From Quercus robur (Eukaryota; Streptophyta; Magnoliopsida; Fagales; Fagaceae): a stretch of 64,000 nt of DNA. The translations under genes and the position numbers were made by a program. Within the stretch, counting starts at the first letter, position 1; every line of letters begins with the position of its first letter. The stretch covers positions 11,998,282-12,062,281 of the forward strand of contig NC_065535.1 in NCBI RefSeq assembly GCF_932294415.1, in the 5' to 3' direction. Of this stretch, positions 1-11,211 are shown in pieces. The notes under the pieces are model-generated. The model saw only the letters and a program-made list of their open reading frames with translations. It was not told the DNA's origin and made no database searches.

Positions 1-1886
1 ACAAGTTTCAACTAAGGTCGACAAATATGCACGCGGTAAGTGTACTGTTTTTGACAACCTGAAAAAGGCAACCCAATAGTGTTTAGAAAAATCTTAGTTA
101 TTGCTACCTGATACCATTATTTAAGATGGATTGATTCCAAGTTAAAGATTTATTGAGGTTTTGGTGATGGGCGGCATAAAGAGAAAGAATGTTGCTTTAC
201 CTTTTTCTTTGATTGGTTGGAAGCAAAATGAGTTTGGACTTTGGAGAGTACAAGAGAAGATGGCCAAGAGAGAATTGATTTTGGTCCAATCAACCACACG
301 AGTGCAGCACAATCACAGCTTGGAATTGTCGGCTGGTGGGAAATTTGGGGGCCGACATTATCTGAGTCCTTGGAAATTGGAAACCTCTCTCTCTCTCTAT
401 CATTTATCAAATAAGACCTCTATTTATTTTAATAAGGAACAGGTGGCCTACAATGCTTGCCTAAATTCTTGGATATTTCTTCCAATCTGGTTGTTCAGAC
501 TCTCCCACCGTCTACAACTTGACATTATTGCACTCACTAAAACTATGCTTAAGTTAACTCATTAGGTAGAAAGGTATTTATATCATGGAGAAATCTTATT
601 GGTCAGTGATTAGGAAATAAGTGAAAGCAATAGGAACTTCAAGGTTAAGCTGGGCATGACATGCAATTTTAACGTAGTCACGTGGGACAGGAGGTATTTG
701 AAAATTAGATTGAGATAATGAGAGTGATTCACAAACAAATTGAATGGTTTCTTAATAGGCACAGTTGCTCGATTGGTGGAACATTCTATCTAAAGTCTTA
801 AACAGACTAAACCCCCAATTAATTTTCCAAAATATATTTGTTGTGAGATTTGGATTTGATTGTGGGAATCGCATTTGTTAAGACTGCATTGAGCCTTTGA
901 GCACAGATTAATCAGCAGTAATAATAAACTATGCCAATGATCCTATATTGGTTTCAACTATTTGATTCATAACCATTATCTTATGATGTCATTGGTTCGG
1001 TTAACATGGGGCCAACCAATTAAGGCTTTTAATTATATAGAATCTCCATGAATGTTGCTAGAAGGGTTTGATAGGGATAAGTTCGAGTAAATAAATCTAG
1101 GGAAGTTTGAAGGAATTTAAAAAAAAAAGTGGAAACTCATAGAAAATGATCGATGGCTGATGAAGTCATCCATGACGCATGCTAGTGAATGGCACGTGCG
1201 GTGTAGCAGCTAGCCATGCACCAAATCCCACCTTATACATACAATCATGCACTAACTAGAAAGCAATAGTTGTCCTTATATATTATAACATTACCAAGAT
1301 TTTTTATTTGCATTATGATATGAGTTATATGGTATGATTGGCATTAACATATAGGCATATAGCCCAAGATGGTCATATTACATAGAGTTAATATAATGTT
1401 AGCGTTGTAGCAACAATCATTTTAGAGCTAAAGATGGGGTTTTTTCTTTTTTTATTATCTCCATCGTTATTATCAATCTAGAGCCAATCATCCTTGTTTC
1501 ACTTCCTAATTCCCATCATTTCCTAACAAGGTAAAGTCCAAATGATGGGTTAATACGTCAAGATCCATAATGCAAATGTAGTTAGTAGTAGTGTCAAATC
1601 ATCAAAGAAAGATAAGTTAGTACTAGTGTCCATACTCGTAACTCCATCCGTCAGCTCCAATGATTACAAAGTTAATGATAAGCTTCACTTTGATTTAAAA
1701 CTAGATTGGATCATTGGAGCAGTAACTAATAATTTCCCGATTATGTAGTTTCCTCTGCAGGCAAAATCTAGGACAAGGGAGTTCTCAAAGTAAATTGAAT
1801 AAAATTTTGAGTTCCTAAACTAAATCTACGAAGCACCTTTCATAAACTTTGCCACGGAAATGAGAGCAACGTTGGTGATTACAAAC
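1..1886. other. Intergenic, no gene recognised
   Basis: AT-rich sequence with no reading frame that I can tie to a protein family. The longest frame (161-565, + strand) overlaps an opposite-strand frame of similar size, contains low-complexity TC runs and shows no domain. I see no tRNA, no LTR pair and no clear terminal inverted repeat in this stretch. Confidence 0.6.
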
Positions 1887-4171
1887 GCTTTGTTTGTTTT
1901 AGCATTAGCGTTTTCTGGAAAATGCTTCATTTTTCAAAGAGTATTTTCTAGAAAACTTTCTTATTTTCCAGTGTTTGGTAACGACCTCGAAAATAAGCTT
2001 GAAAATGTTTTCTAGTGTTTGGTATGCAATTTTTTTAAAATATTTCTTGTATAATTTAAAACATATATATTATGTAAACCAACTAATGTAATTATTATAA
2101 ATAAAAAACCAAGAATGAATTTGGTTTTCATACTAAAATTTTGACAATAGATACAATCAAAATTAATTAGTTATCAAATTTTCATGATCTCTACCACTCA
2201 TCTTACTCATATATGTGGACAGTAATGTACGTACGTATGTACGCGCGCGCACACACACACACACACATATATCAACCAATTGTCTATATATATATATATA
2301 TATATTTGATAGGGAATACATTTTCAATAAGTATAAATAAAAATAACTTATAGTTGTCTACTCTTTTTGTTGGTATATTAATTGTCTACCATAGTCAACC
2401 ACAAGTCTTCAATATTACTCAAAATTATGTATTTACATAATGTATCTGCATAATATATCATCACTACATAGTATTAGTATAAAATATTTGCCAACAAAAA
2501 AAGTATTTGCCAACAAATGCAATTCCCCTAAACAATTATCGTTCATTATATAATAATATTATTAGTCCATGGTAAAGATTGTCCCATGGAAAAGCAATTT
2601 AAAACAATATAGGTACTGTGTTTAAAATTTTCATCTTTTATTTCATTCATTCTTTCTTCTTCTTTTTTATTTTTTATTTTTTTGCACTTTATGTACGAAG
2701 AAGTAACTTCTGCCTAGAATCCATCAAACCGAAATTTTCTTAGAGAAAAAAGAAAATCAAGCTTGAAATTCAAAGAAAAGAATTGGGATTTTGGTAGAGA
2801 GGAATGACATAATTACCACTACAAATTTGTTCTCCATTGTAAGTCGGAGCTATTGACTGATCAGTGAAGGAAAAAAAAAATCTAATCAAAGAATTGTGTT
2901 ACAGAGGGGAAGAGAAGCATGGAGAAAAGAAAGAAGAGAGACAGTTAGAGAGAGAGAGATCTATGGGAAGAGGGAAGACCAGAACTAGTGATAGTGAGGG
3001 TGTGAGGAGAGAAAAGCAAAGGAAAGAGAGAAAAAGTGAGAAAACTTACCATGAGAGAGAGAAAGCACCAAAAAATTATGTTTCCCACGGCTACAGACAA
3101 GGATAATATTTATAGGAGATGCAACGCGTGAGAGAGAGATTGTTTTCCCAAAAAAAATTTTGGAAAACAACCTATAGAAAATAAGCCTTATTTTTATTAG
3201 TATTTTCCATAGTTGTCAGTATCGTACGATACGCGATACGTATCGTACGATACGTATCGTATCGTGTACAAAAAGTTTCGTATCGTAAGGGTGTATCGTA
3301 AGTGCTCATGAATCGTCCGATACATAAGTGCGTATCGTATGAATTGTATTGTATCGGTGAATCGTACGTATCGTACGATACATAGACATGTGGGTTTAAA
3401 ATGGGTTTTTTTTGTTAAAATTTGTGATTTTATTTGATTTAAACAAGTTGTTAGACTTTGTTAACATAAAATTATTGGGAAACTTAATTAAGTCTAATGA
3501 AATAGCAAGTCCATGAGTTTTTTCCTCTCTTCTCTTTCTCCTACAAAATTTAGACTATACTCATAACACTCACTTTCATATGTGCAAATTTATTTTCTAT
3601 GCTATTAATAATGTATTAAATGAAAATATAATTATTTTTTATTTTATTATTATTATTTTGAATCTAAAAAGCTAGAATGCCAAGAAAAAATATAAAGAAT
3701 AAATTATTAGAATAAAAAAACCAAAAAAAGAAGAAGTAAATGTTGATAATAATAAAGAAAATGTCTATGAAAAAATAATTTTGCAAAGTGCTAAACATGA
3801 TGATAACATTGACTTAGATGGAGTTGATTAATCAAGATGATGAAAAGATATTATTATTTTGGTTCATATATCATGTATTACTTCTGAGTTTAATTAATTT
3901 GAATGTGCATGTTATAAATATAAGTTAATTTGATTTATTTTGTTAGCTTTGTTAAATTTTATTACATAAGTAATGATTAAATTGGTCATTAGTTGAATAT
4001 ATTTTGAATTTATAATGAATATACATTTTATATATGTATATTTATAATTTTATTAGGTGTTTGTGTATCTTACGATACACGATACAAAAAAATCAAAAAT
4101 CGATTCACGATACGATTCACGATTTGACAACTATGGTATTTTCCATTGACCAAAGATAGTTTTTCATTAAC

Positions 4172-4204
<33 letters not shown>

Positions 4205-4266
4205 GTGCTATCAAAAACTGGAAAATGTAGAATTTACAGAAGGTTTTATAGCGAAACAAACAGAGC
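1887..4266. mobile_element. Probable old TIR element with TTTTCCA/TGTTTGGT motifs
   Basis: The left edge (GCTTTGTTTGTTTTAGC) and the reverse complement of the right edge (GCTCTGTTTGTTTCGC) are similar. Both flanks carry repeated TTTTCC and TGTTTGGTAACGA-type motifs within the first 120 bases. I see no convincing target duplication, so the exact ends and superfamily (perhaps Mutator-like) are inference. The purine-rich stretch near 2860-3070 gives open frames by composition only. The element hosts the hAT-like insertion at 3208-4135, so it is older than that insertion. A stretch with the same motif style lies at about 45455-45790. Confidence 0.35.
3208..4135. mobile_element. Non-autonomous hAT-like element, 928 bp
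   Basis: The element begins CATAGTTGTCA and ends with the exact inverse TGACAACTATG. It is flanked by perfect 8-bp direct repeats GTATTTTC at 3200-3207 and 4136-4143. An 8-bp target duplication with a short TIR is the hAT superfamily signature. Both subterminal regions are packed with palindromes built on ATCGTACGAT, the kind of sites hAT transposases bind near element ends. No transposase frame is present, so it would depend on an autonomous relative. Confidence 0.85.
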
Positions 4267-5713
4267 AAAAAAAAGATAAGTATTTCCTTTGCAAAGTTTT
4301 TAACACATTTTATATGTAATCTTCTATGAAAAATAGTTGGGGTATTAAGTTTTATTACAAAAGAGATCCAAGCTAATATGGCAATTGAATCGTTAAATTA
4401 TGTACGTATCACATAGACCCCACTCGATGAAAACGGAAGTACGATACGATGTCATTTCAATTTCATTATAACGAAATGGTAACTAAACTTGTAGGTACTT
4501 GGGACCACGCCACTCTTTATTTCAATTCTAGTTCTCAACATTGTTAAAAAGATCCAAAAGCAAAGCGACGTAGCCACGTTTACCAAGTCATAGAAATCGG
4601 CCATGGACAATTGCATATCATAGCTTTTTGGGGAGAAAGATCTGACTCGCCAACCAAAAGAGAGCCCCATGACGCGGATTATGATACGAAAAGGTCATAC
4701 AAATTGCCAAAAATAACTTTGTCATTTTCAAAACAATTTAGGTTCTCAGTCATTGAATAATACTCTTTCTTTTCTTTATTTATTTATAGTAGGGCGTTAG
4801 GTTATTTCTTCTTGCACCTTCCAAATTAGAATCAAACCCATGTGTTCTCTAAATTAACCACATTATCATCATACATATTACGCATTATCTTATATCATGG
4901 ATCATAGATAGGGTATTTAAATATAGAAAACATTTACTAGTCAGAAGACTCAAAACCCATTTTTCAGGGAATTAAAAAAAAACAAATACTCTGTTTGGGA
5001 GATCATCAAACCAACCCCATCAAAATCAGTCAATATTTCGTTTAAAAAATGTGTATAGAGACATGTTAGACGTTGAACTTTATGGTTATGTGCATGGAGT
5101 TAAAGCCGGAGAAGGCAAATAAGTGAAAGGGAAACAATAATATAAAGAGTTGTAAACTTGTAATGAAGAAGAAAACAATTGTGTAAGCTTAAGGTCTCCC
5201 CTAAGAATAGGAAATAAAAAATACGTATAATTAGTAAGACCTGCAACGAAACACGAGGCAACTACTTACCAACCATAGTAGATAAGTTTGGGAAAGGTTT
5301 AGATTGGATATGGAACTTTGAATTGTAATTTGTAAGCATCATGGTAATTTTTGTCAAAAAAAAAATATTAAAAAGAAGAAAACTTGCGAAGGAGATGATA
5401 AACAATTCTATCCCCGTTGATGGATCACGGAACCGATAATCTAGTAGATACCATTGCACACGTACGTACCCTTTTGGAGTGGAATTCCATATGGATATGG
5501 ATGTATTTGACTCCAGTAATCATGAGCCAAATGGGCCCTTAAAAGTTAGATTTTGCTTGTGGCTTACACTTATTTATTTTTTTTTTTTTGAAGTGTTGTG
5601 GCTTACACTGATTGTTTTAACAAATCATATATGAGTCATATCAGCTTTATATGGATTGGAAACTCTAACTTGCCTTTCTTTGCTTTATTGTCGTTTCTTT
5701 GACTAACCTCAAA

Positions 5714-5750
<37 letters not shown>

Positions 5751-6164
5751 AAACAAAGAATGAAAAATGGCTATTTAAATAATATAAAATTTAGAATAGA
5801 TAATCTGATGTGAGTGTTTTTAAAAAATAGTTATGTAAAATAAAAAAATAAAAAAGTTCTTATGCTAAAATAAATATAAATTTTTGCACAAATTGATGTG
5901 AATGCTCATATCTACTGGTTATGCATTGTGTGTATCAAAGGACAAAACAAACTTGGGTTCAGTGTTCCGGTGCACTGAACTTGTTACAATATTGAAACTT
6001 GCTCACATTTTGCTTTTGTAGTAAAACATGTAATATTCCAAGTACTTTTTATATTTTAAATTTTCATTTTTTTGAATTTTATTTTCCTAAGATGATAAAA
6101 ATACTCTTAATTCTACAAATCTTGTAACAACAGTCGAATCTCCTCTTTTAATTTTACTCTTAAT
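4267..6164. other. Intergenic, no gene; one partial MITE
   Basis: No protein family recognised. It contains a (TC)n tract at about 5719-5746 and a partial GAGCATT-type MITE at 5760-5906, described separately. The TSD copy CTCTTAAT of the next element is at 6157-6164. Confidence 0.6.
5760..5906. mobile_element. Partial GAGCATT-type MITE
   Basis: The right half resembles the right half of the element at 15915-16271. Both contain a TAATCTGA block, then ATAAA followed by an AAATTTTTGCA block, and end in GTGAATGCTC or GCGAATGCTT. No matching left end was found here, so it looks truncated. Confidence 0.45.
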
Positions 6165-6568
6165 CAAGAGAGTTAATTTCGTATCTTACCGGCAAGCAAA
6201 CTGGTACATATAACCCCCTGTTTTGTACCGAAAAAAATACTGGCCGTACCGGCCAATTTCGGGCAATACCGGTCGGTACAGAAAAAAAAGTTTTATTTTT
6301 TATTTTTTTTTATTTTTTTTAAGTTCTGTAATTTTTGAATTTTTGTTAGGGCAGAATAGTAACTTATTTGCATTAACTTATTAGAATTATTTGTTTTCTT
6401 AGTATGCAATGGTAACTTTTAAGCTTTCTATTTTTTATATTGTGTTTTTTTTTTCTTTCTTTTAATTGATACTAACGTTTAAAACCATGAATAATTAGTT
6501 CTGAATTGAGGAAATGTTTTATGGTAAACTTTTATATTTATTATAATATATATATACACACACACCCA

Positions 6569-6626
<58 letters not shown>

Positions 6627-6629
<3 letters not shown>

Positions 6630-7276
6630 GGGGGGTAAAAGACCAGTAGGCCCATGTCAATGACTACATTGGGTCGAAGGCCTAGCCCAAGGGAAAAAAT
6701 CCCTCCTCGGTTGCGGGGAGGAAAAGCCCCTCCTCGGCACAATGTAGCCGAGGATGGAGGAGGTAACCTGCCACCGGTAGTAACACTCTCTATCATCTCA
6801 CGGAGCTGGAAAAGTACTAAAGCAGAAAAAGACAATGAAAGTGTTGAAAGGAAAAGCTGCCATTATCGCATTCAGTGCTTTGTGCCTGACACGGCCATAC
6901 CCCTCTGTCCTTACAACCACTCCCAACAACTGGAAGGAAGGGCTGATAGGACAAGTACCTACCTTAGGGGCCCCATTCAGGAGGAAGGAAATTACTATAA
7001 AAATGGAGTAAAGAGAGACAGAGAAGGGGGGGGGGGGGCGGGGACCCCCCAACACGCCGGAGGCATCGAAAAAGGCTCCCCAGACCGTGACGAGGATCAG
7101 TCCTCTCTGATGAATCTAGTCCGTCTCAACCTGATCGTAAAGAGCACCACGATGACCGTCGTTCATACGCTAAAACCTAGCTCTTTGTCCCATTCTCTAC
7201 AAATTCATTGTACCGGGCTCACCAAGGTCTAAAGTCCCATTCATTTCGGGTTTGGCCTAAAAAACGTGACCCTACA
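6627..7276 (+). repeat. 5' LTR of the noncoding retroelement
   Basis: It starts TGTGGGGGG and ends CCCTACA. A TATA box (TATAAAAA, 6996-7003) is followed by a G-rich run near 7026-7042 that could form a G-quadruplex. Compared with the 3' LTR it lacks a block of about 22 bp near 6735 and has about 14 extra bases near 6900. Confidence 0.85.
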
Positions 7277-7278
7277 AT

Positions 7279-7296
7279 TGGCGCCGTCTGTGGGAA
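7279..7296 (+). other. Primer-binding site of the retroelement
   Basis: TGGCGCCGTCTGTGGGAA lies two bases after the LTR end, where plant LTR elements have the tRNA-complementary site for first-strand priming. TGG at its start fits pairing with a CCA tRNA tail. I did not determine which tRNA matches. Confidence 0.7.
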
Positions 7297-7633
7297 GAGC
7301 TTGTGCATCGGCGAATATGACGGTTAGTCACGATCAAGCTACAAGAATCCCTCGGGAGGATAGTTTTGGCAGTGGTGCGAGCTGCGCGGAAGCCCTCCAT
7401 CATTTCCAGGAACACACCGCCGTCATCATAGCTCAGCCCCCGTTTTGGGTCATGCTTCGAAATGATTCATTACGAGGGGAGGATCGCTAGACAGCGCAGT
7501 TCAAGGGGCTTCGGACGTCAGATATGCGCCCTCACACACTTGTCAAGGGGCTAACTCTTGAGACCCCTAGTATTCCGGTCCGCTGAATCCCCTACGGACA
7601 GGGGAGCCGAGGGCTAAACCGAAATCTCTTGAA

Positions 7634-8790
7634 GTGCTAAACAGAACCAAGGCCTTGCATGGTCCTCAGACTCAAACCTATGGGGAAACTAGACACTTCA
7701 ACAGCCTAAGTGCTAGACAGAACCAAGGTTTTGCATGCATGGTCCTCGAACTCAAACCTATGGGGAAACTAAACACTCCAAGAGCCTAAGTGCTAGACAG
7801 AACCAAGGTCTTGCATGGTCCTCGGACTCAAACCTATGGGGAAACTAGACACTCCAACAGCCTAAGTGCTAGACAGAACCAAGGTCTTGCATGGTCCTCG
7901 GACTCAAACCTATGGGGAAACTAGACACTCCAAGAGCCTAAGTGCTAGACAGAACCAAGGTTTTGCATGGTCCTCGAACTCAAACCTATGGGGAAACTAG
8001 ACACTCCAACAGCCTAAGTGCTAGACAGAACCAAGGTCTTGCATGGTCCTCGGACTCAAACCTATGAGGAAACTAGACACTCTAACAGCCTAAGTGCTAG
8101 ACAAAATCAAGGTCTTGCATGGTCCTCGGACTTAAACCTATGGGGAAATTAGACACTCCAACAGCCTAAGTGCTAGACAGAACCAAGGTCTTGTATGGTC
8201 CTCGAACTCAAACCTATGGGGAAAATAGACACTCCAACAGCCTAAGTGCTAGACAGAACCAAGGTCTTGCATGATCCTCGGACTCAAACCTATGGGGAAA
8301 CTAGACACTCCAACAGCCTAAGTGCTAGACAGAAGCAAGGTTTTGCATGGTCCTCGGACTTAAACCTATGGGGAAACTAGACACTCCAACAGCCTAAGTG
8401 CTAGACAGAACCAAGGTCTTGCATGGTCCTCGGACTCAAACCTATGGGAAACTAGACACTCCAACAGCCTAAGTGCTAGACAGAACCAAGGTCTTGCATG
8501 GTCCTCGAACTTAAACCTATAGGGAAACTAGACACTCCAACAGCCTAAGTGCTAGACAGAACCAAGGTCTTGCATGGTCCTCGGACTCAAACCTATGGGG
8601 AAACTAGACACTCCAACAACCTAAGTGCTAGACGGAACCAAGGTCTTGCATGGTCCTCGGACTCAAACCTATGGGGAAACTAGACACTCCAAGAGCCTAA
8701 GTGCTAGACAGAACCAAGGTCTTGCATGGTCCTCGGACTCAAACCTACGAGAAACTAGCAACTTCAAGAAAGGCCTAAGTCCTAGGCGGA
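7634..8790 (+). repeat. 76-bp tandem array, about 15 copies
   Basis: A unit containing AAGTGCTAGACAGAACCAAG, then TTGCATGGTCCTCGGACTC and CTATGGGGAAACTAGACACT, recurs every 76 bases. For example, the CTATGG block appears 76 bases apart at about 7833 and 7909. Copies differ by scattered single bases (GG/GA/AA changes) and occasional 1-4 base indels; the last copy (about 8765-8790) is degenerate. The array makes up over a third of the retroelement interior. Because 76 is not a multiple of three, coding use is unlikely. Confidence 0.95.
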
Positions 8791-9369
8791 ATGGAGGTCT
8801 AGTATAGTCCTCGGCCCCCCAGCCTTATGGAAGCTAACACACAAGGGTGTCTTTCTGAGTGTTTAGACTAGGTACAGTCATGCCTCGGTCCTCGGACCAG
8901 ACACCTAAAATGAGTTAAAGCTACAAATATCATCGGAAAAGCAGAAAAGAACCCTAGTACCCAGCGATCCCCTCGGACAGTTTATTTTAGATTACACGTC
9001 CTCAGGTAGTCACCCCATTCGCAATACAGAACGTACGGCCGTTATCTCAGTTAGTTTGATATAGTTAACCTATTTTAAGTCGACATGGTTTTGCCCGTGG
9101 GTTCCGCTAAGTTTAAAGTAATAACTCTTTACCGATAAGGGCATCGGTTCTAAGTGCGGTTCGAAAGAAAAGACACCAGCACATTCATTCACAAAATGAT
9201 TATTGCAAAAAAGAACGGATACATAAAATGCGATAAAATAATCTTTTATTAGATAAAGAGATAGTACAATATACATAAAAGGGCTTAGACAAGCCTGTAA
9301 TCACAAGCTAACTATGAAAAAGGAAGAAAAAAAAAAAAAAGGAATACACGGGGACGATAGATCCTTCAT

Positions 9370-9615
9370 TTTTGCTCTAACAGCGACTAAGCAAGTCTGG
9401 ATGGCTCCAGTGATGGAAAAGAAGAATAAGTAGAGGCACCTGGTCCACAACCTTACTCCGACAACGACTAGGCAAGTCTGGATGGCACTAGTGATGGAAG
9501 AGAAGAAGAAGCAGAGACACCTGGTCCCCAACCTTGCTCTAGCAGCGGCTAGGCAAGTCTGGATGGCACCAGTGATGGAAGAAAGGAAGAAGCGGGGATG
9601 CCAAATCCCCATATC
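9370..9615. repeat. 81-bp tandem repeats, three copies
   Basis: A unit with GCAAGTCTGGATGGC, CAGTGATGG and GAAGAAG blocks recurs at 9391, 9472 and 9553, a period of 81. A weaker partial copy with GCTCTAGCAGCAATCGAGCA follows to about 9665. The period is a multiple of three, so the minus strand stays open (repeats of SITGAIQTCL), but I see no protein family and regard this as incidental. Confidence 0.85.
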
Positions 9616-10404
9616 TGCTCTAGCAGCAATCGAGCAAATATCGTTCTAGCAGCAATCGAGCAAGCACGGATGGTACCGATGATGGGAAATCCAAGCCCTC
9701 ACGTGCATGACACACGGCACCGAATGGAGGTCCCAGTGCTGTCACACCAAAAATCTGATGCGACCTCCACCCGCTTCGGATTTTGGCTGAAGGAAGGAGA
9801 GGCTCCTTTCTTGCCTTGTCGAGGAGAAAAAATGTCTTGAGCCTTTGTCTCCCTTGCCTTGACTGGGTCATTTTGAATCTCGAAGATACCCAAGGCTTCT
9901 GAAGAGGGTGTGGTTCCTTCACCCTCACCCTAGCCTTGACCATTTCACCTCCTAAGGCTCAGTCACACTGGTAATGAGGACTTTGGGCACAATTGGAGAG
10001 TTAGGAATTTGAAAAGTTTAAAGGGTCTGCAAATAAAGGAAATGACCTCCCATCGTGCTTCTTATATGGAAGGCAAACCTGGTGACAATCAATTCACCCA
10101 ATCTCCAAAAAGGAATTACAAGCGAAATAAATCTCGTTCAATTTCCAAAGTGATCTTCAACCGTTGAATTTATGCTACCTCGTGAAGGGACCCTCATTAA
10201 AGCACGCCTCATATACCGAAGTGACAGGGACGCGGCTTAGATAGATTAAAAGAATGTCTCACAGCTGGGAACGCGCCTTGGGCAAACGAAGAGGCTCTGG
10301 CCTTTAGTGGAAGGCCTGACGTGGCAAGCCAAAACAGAGGCCCGATATCACCAAAACCTTCCTCTCCTCCCGAGGAGCTGGACAACAGGATTTTGAGGGG
10401 CTAT

Positions 10405-11066
10405 TGTGGGGGGTAAAAGACTAGTAGGCCCATGTCGATGACTACATTGGGCCGAAGGCCCAGTCCAAGGGAAAAAATCCCTCCTCAGTTGCAGGGAGAA
10501 AAAGCCCCTCCTCGGCCACGGGGAGAGTCCTCCTCGGCACAATGTAGCCGAGGATGGAGGAGGTAACCTGCCATTGGTAGTGACACTCTCTATCATCTCA
10601 CGAAGCAGGAAAAGTACTAAAGCAGAAAAGGACAATGAAAGTGTTGAAAGGAAAGGCTACCATTATCGCATTTAGTGCCTTATGCCTGACACGGCCATAC
10701 AACCACTCCCAACAACTGGAAGGAAGGGCTGATGGGACAAGTACCTACCCTAGGGGCCCTATTCAGGAGGAAGGAAATTACTATAAAAATGGAGTAAAGA
10801 GAGACAGAGAGGGGGGGGGGGGGGGGGGCGGGGACCCCCCAACACGCCGGAGGCATCGAAAAAGGCTCCCCAGACCGTGACGAGGATCAGTCCTCTCTGA
10901 TGAATCCAGTCCGTCTCAACTTGATGGTAAAGAGCACCACGATGACCGTCGTTCATACGCTAAAACCTAGCTCTTTGGCCCATTCTCTACAAATTCATTG
11001 TACCGGGCTCACCAAGGTCTAAAGTCTCATTCATTTCGGGCTTGGCCTGAAAGATGTGACCCTACT
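10405..11066 (+). repeat. 3' LTR of the noncoding retroelement
   Basis: It is nearly identical to 6627-7276, including TATAAAAA, the G run (about 10811-10828) and the ending GACCCTAC. It is preceded by a purine tract GAGGGG and CTAT at 10395-10404, the expected plus-strand priming tract. The terminal base pattern CT replaces the CA of the 5' LTR, a point change or an edge effect at the TA repeat. Confidence 0.85.
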
Positions 11067-11067
11067 C

Positions 11068-11098
<31 letters not shown>

Positions 11099-11211
11099 TT
11101 ATTTATTTATAAATATAAAAAAAAATAGCGGTAAACCCGAAACGGTACACTGGTATTGACCGGTATCCGAAATATATCGTACCGCTAGTCAAACCGGTAC
11201 AGCCTCCCTTG

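Larger units (their letters stand above)
6627..11066 (+). mobile_element. Noncoding LTR retroelement (LARD/TRIM-like), 4.4 kb
   Basis: Two LTRs of 650 and 662 bp bracket 3.1 kb. Both start TGTGGGGGGTAAAAGAC-like and end GACCCTAC. A primer-binding site follows the left LTR and a purine-rich tract precedes the right one, so the order is LTR-PBS-interior-PPT-LTR on the + strand. No gag, protease, reverse transcriptase, RNase H or integrase motif was found in any frame of the interior. The interior instead holds a 76-bp tandem array and a short 81-bp array. It must have moved with proteins from another element. The LTRs remain very similar, so insertion is fairly recent. A TSD is hard to call because the target was a TA microsatellite. 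Confidence 0.85.
6165..11211. mobile_element. hAT-like element split by an LTR retroelement
   Basis: The outer ends are CAAGAGAG at 6165 and the inverse of CAAGGGAG at 11211. They are flanked by perfect 8-bp duplications CTCTTAAT at 6157-6164 and 11212-11219. Both subterminal regions carry ACCGGT and GTACCG repeats. Removing the inner retroelement (6627-11066) leaves about 607 bp with no coding capacity, a typical non-autonomous hAT size. The TIRs are imperfect, so the element is old; the retroelement landed in its TA-rich centre. Confidence 0.75.

Noticed and set aside
161-565. 134-codon open frame on the + strand at the left edge
   Set aside because: It overlaps an opposite-strand frame, includes simple TC sequence and shows no recognisable domain or splice context.
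6479-7232. Open frames (up to 192 codons) across the 5' LTR
   Set aside because: They lie within the LTR and a TA/CATA microsatellite and lack any gag or other motif; a related shorter frame recurs in the 3' LTR.
7634-8790. Regularly spaced repeats considered as a CRISPR array
   Set aside because: The whole 76-bp unit is repeated without unique spacers, in a eukaryotic LTR element; it is an ordinary tandem array.
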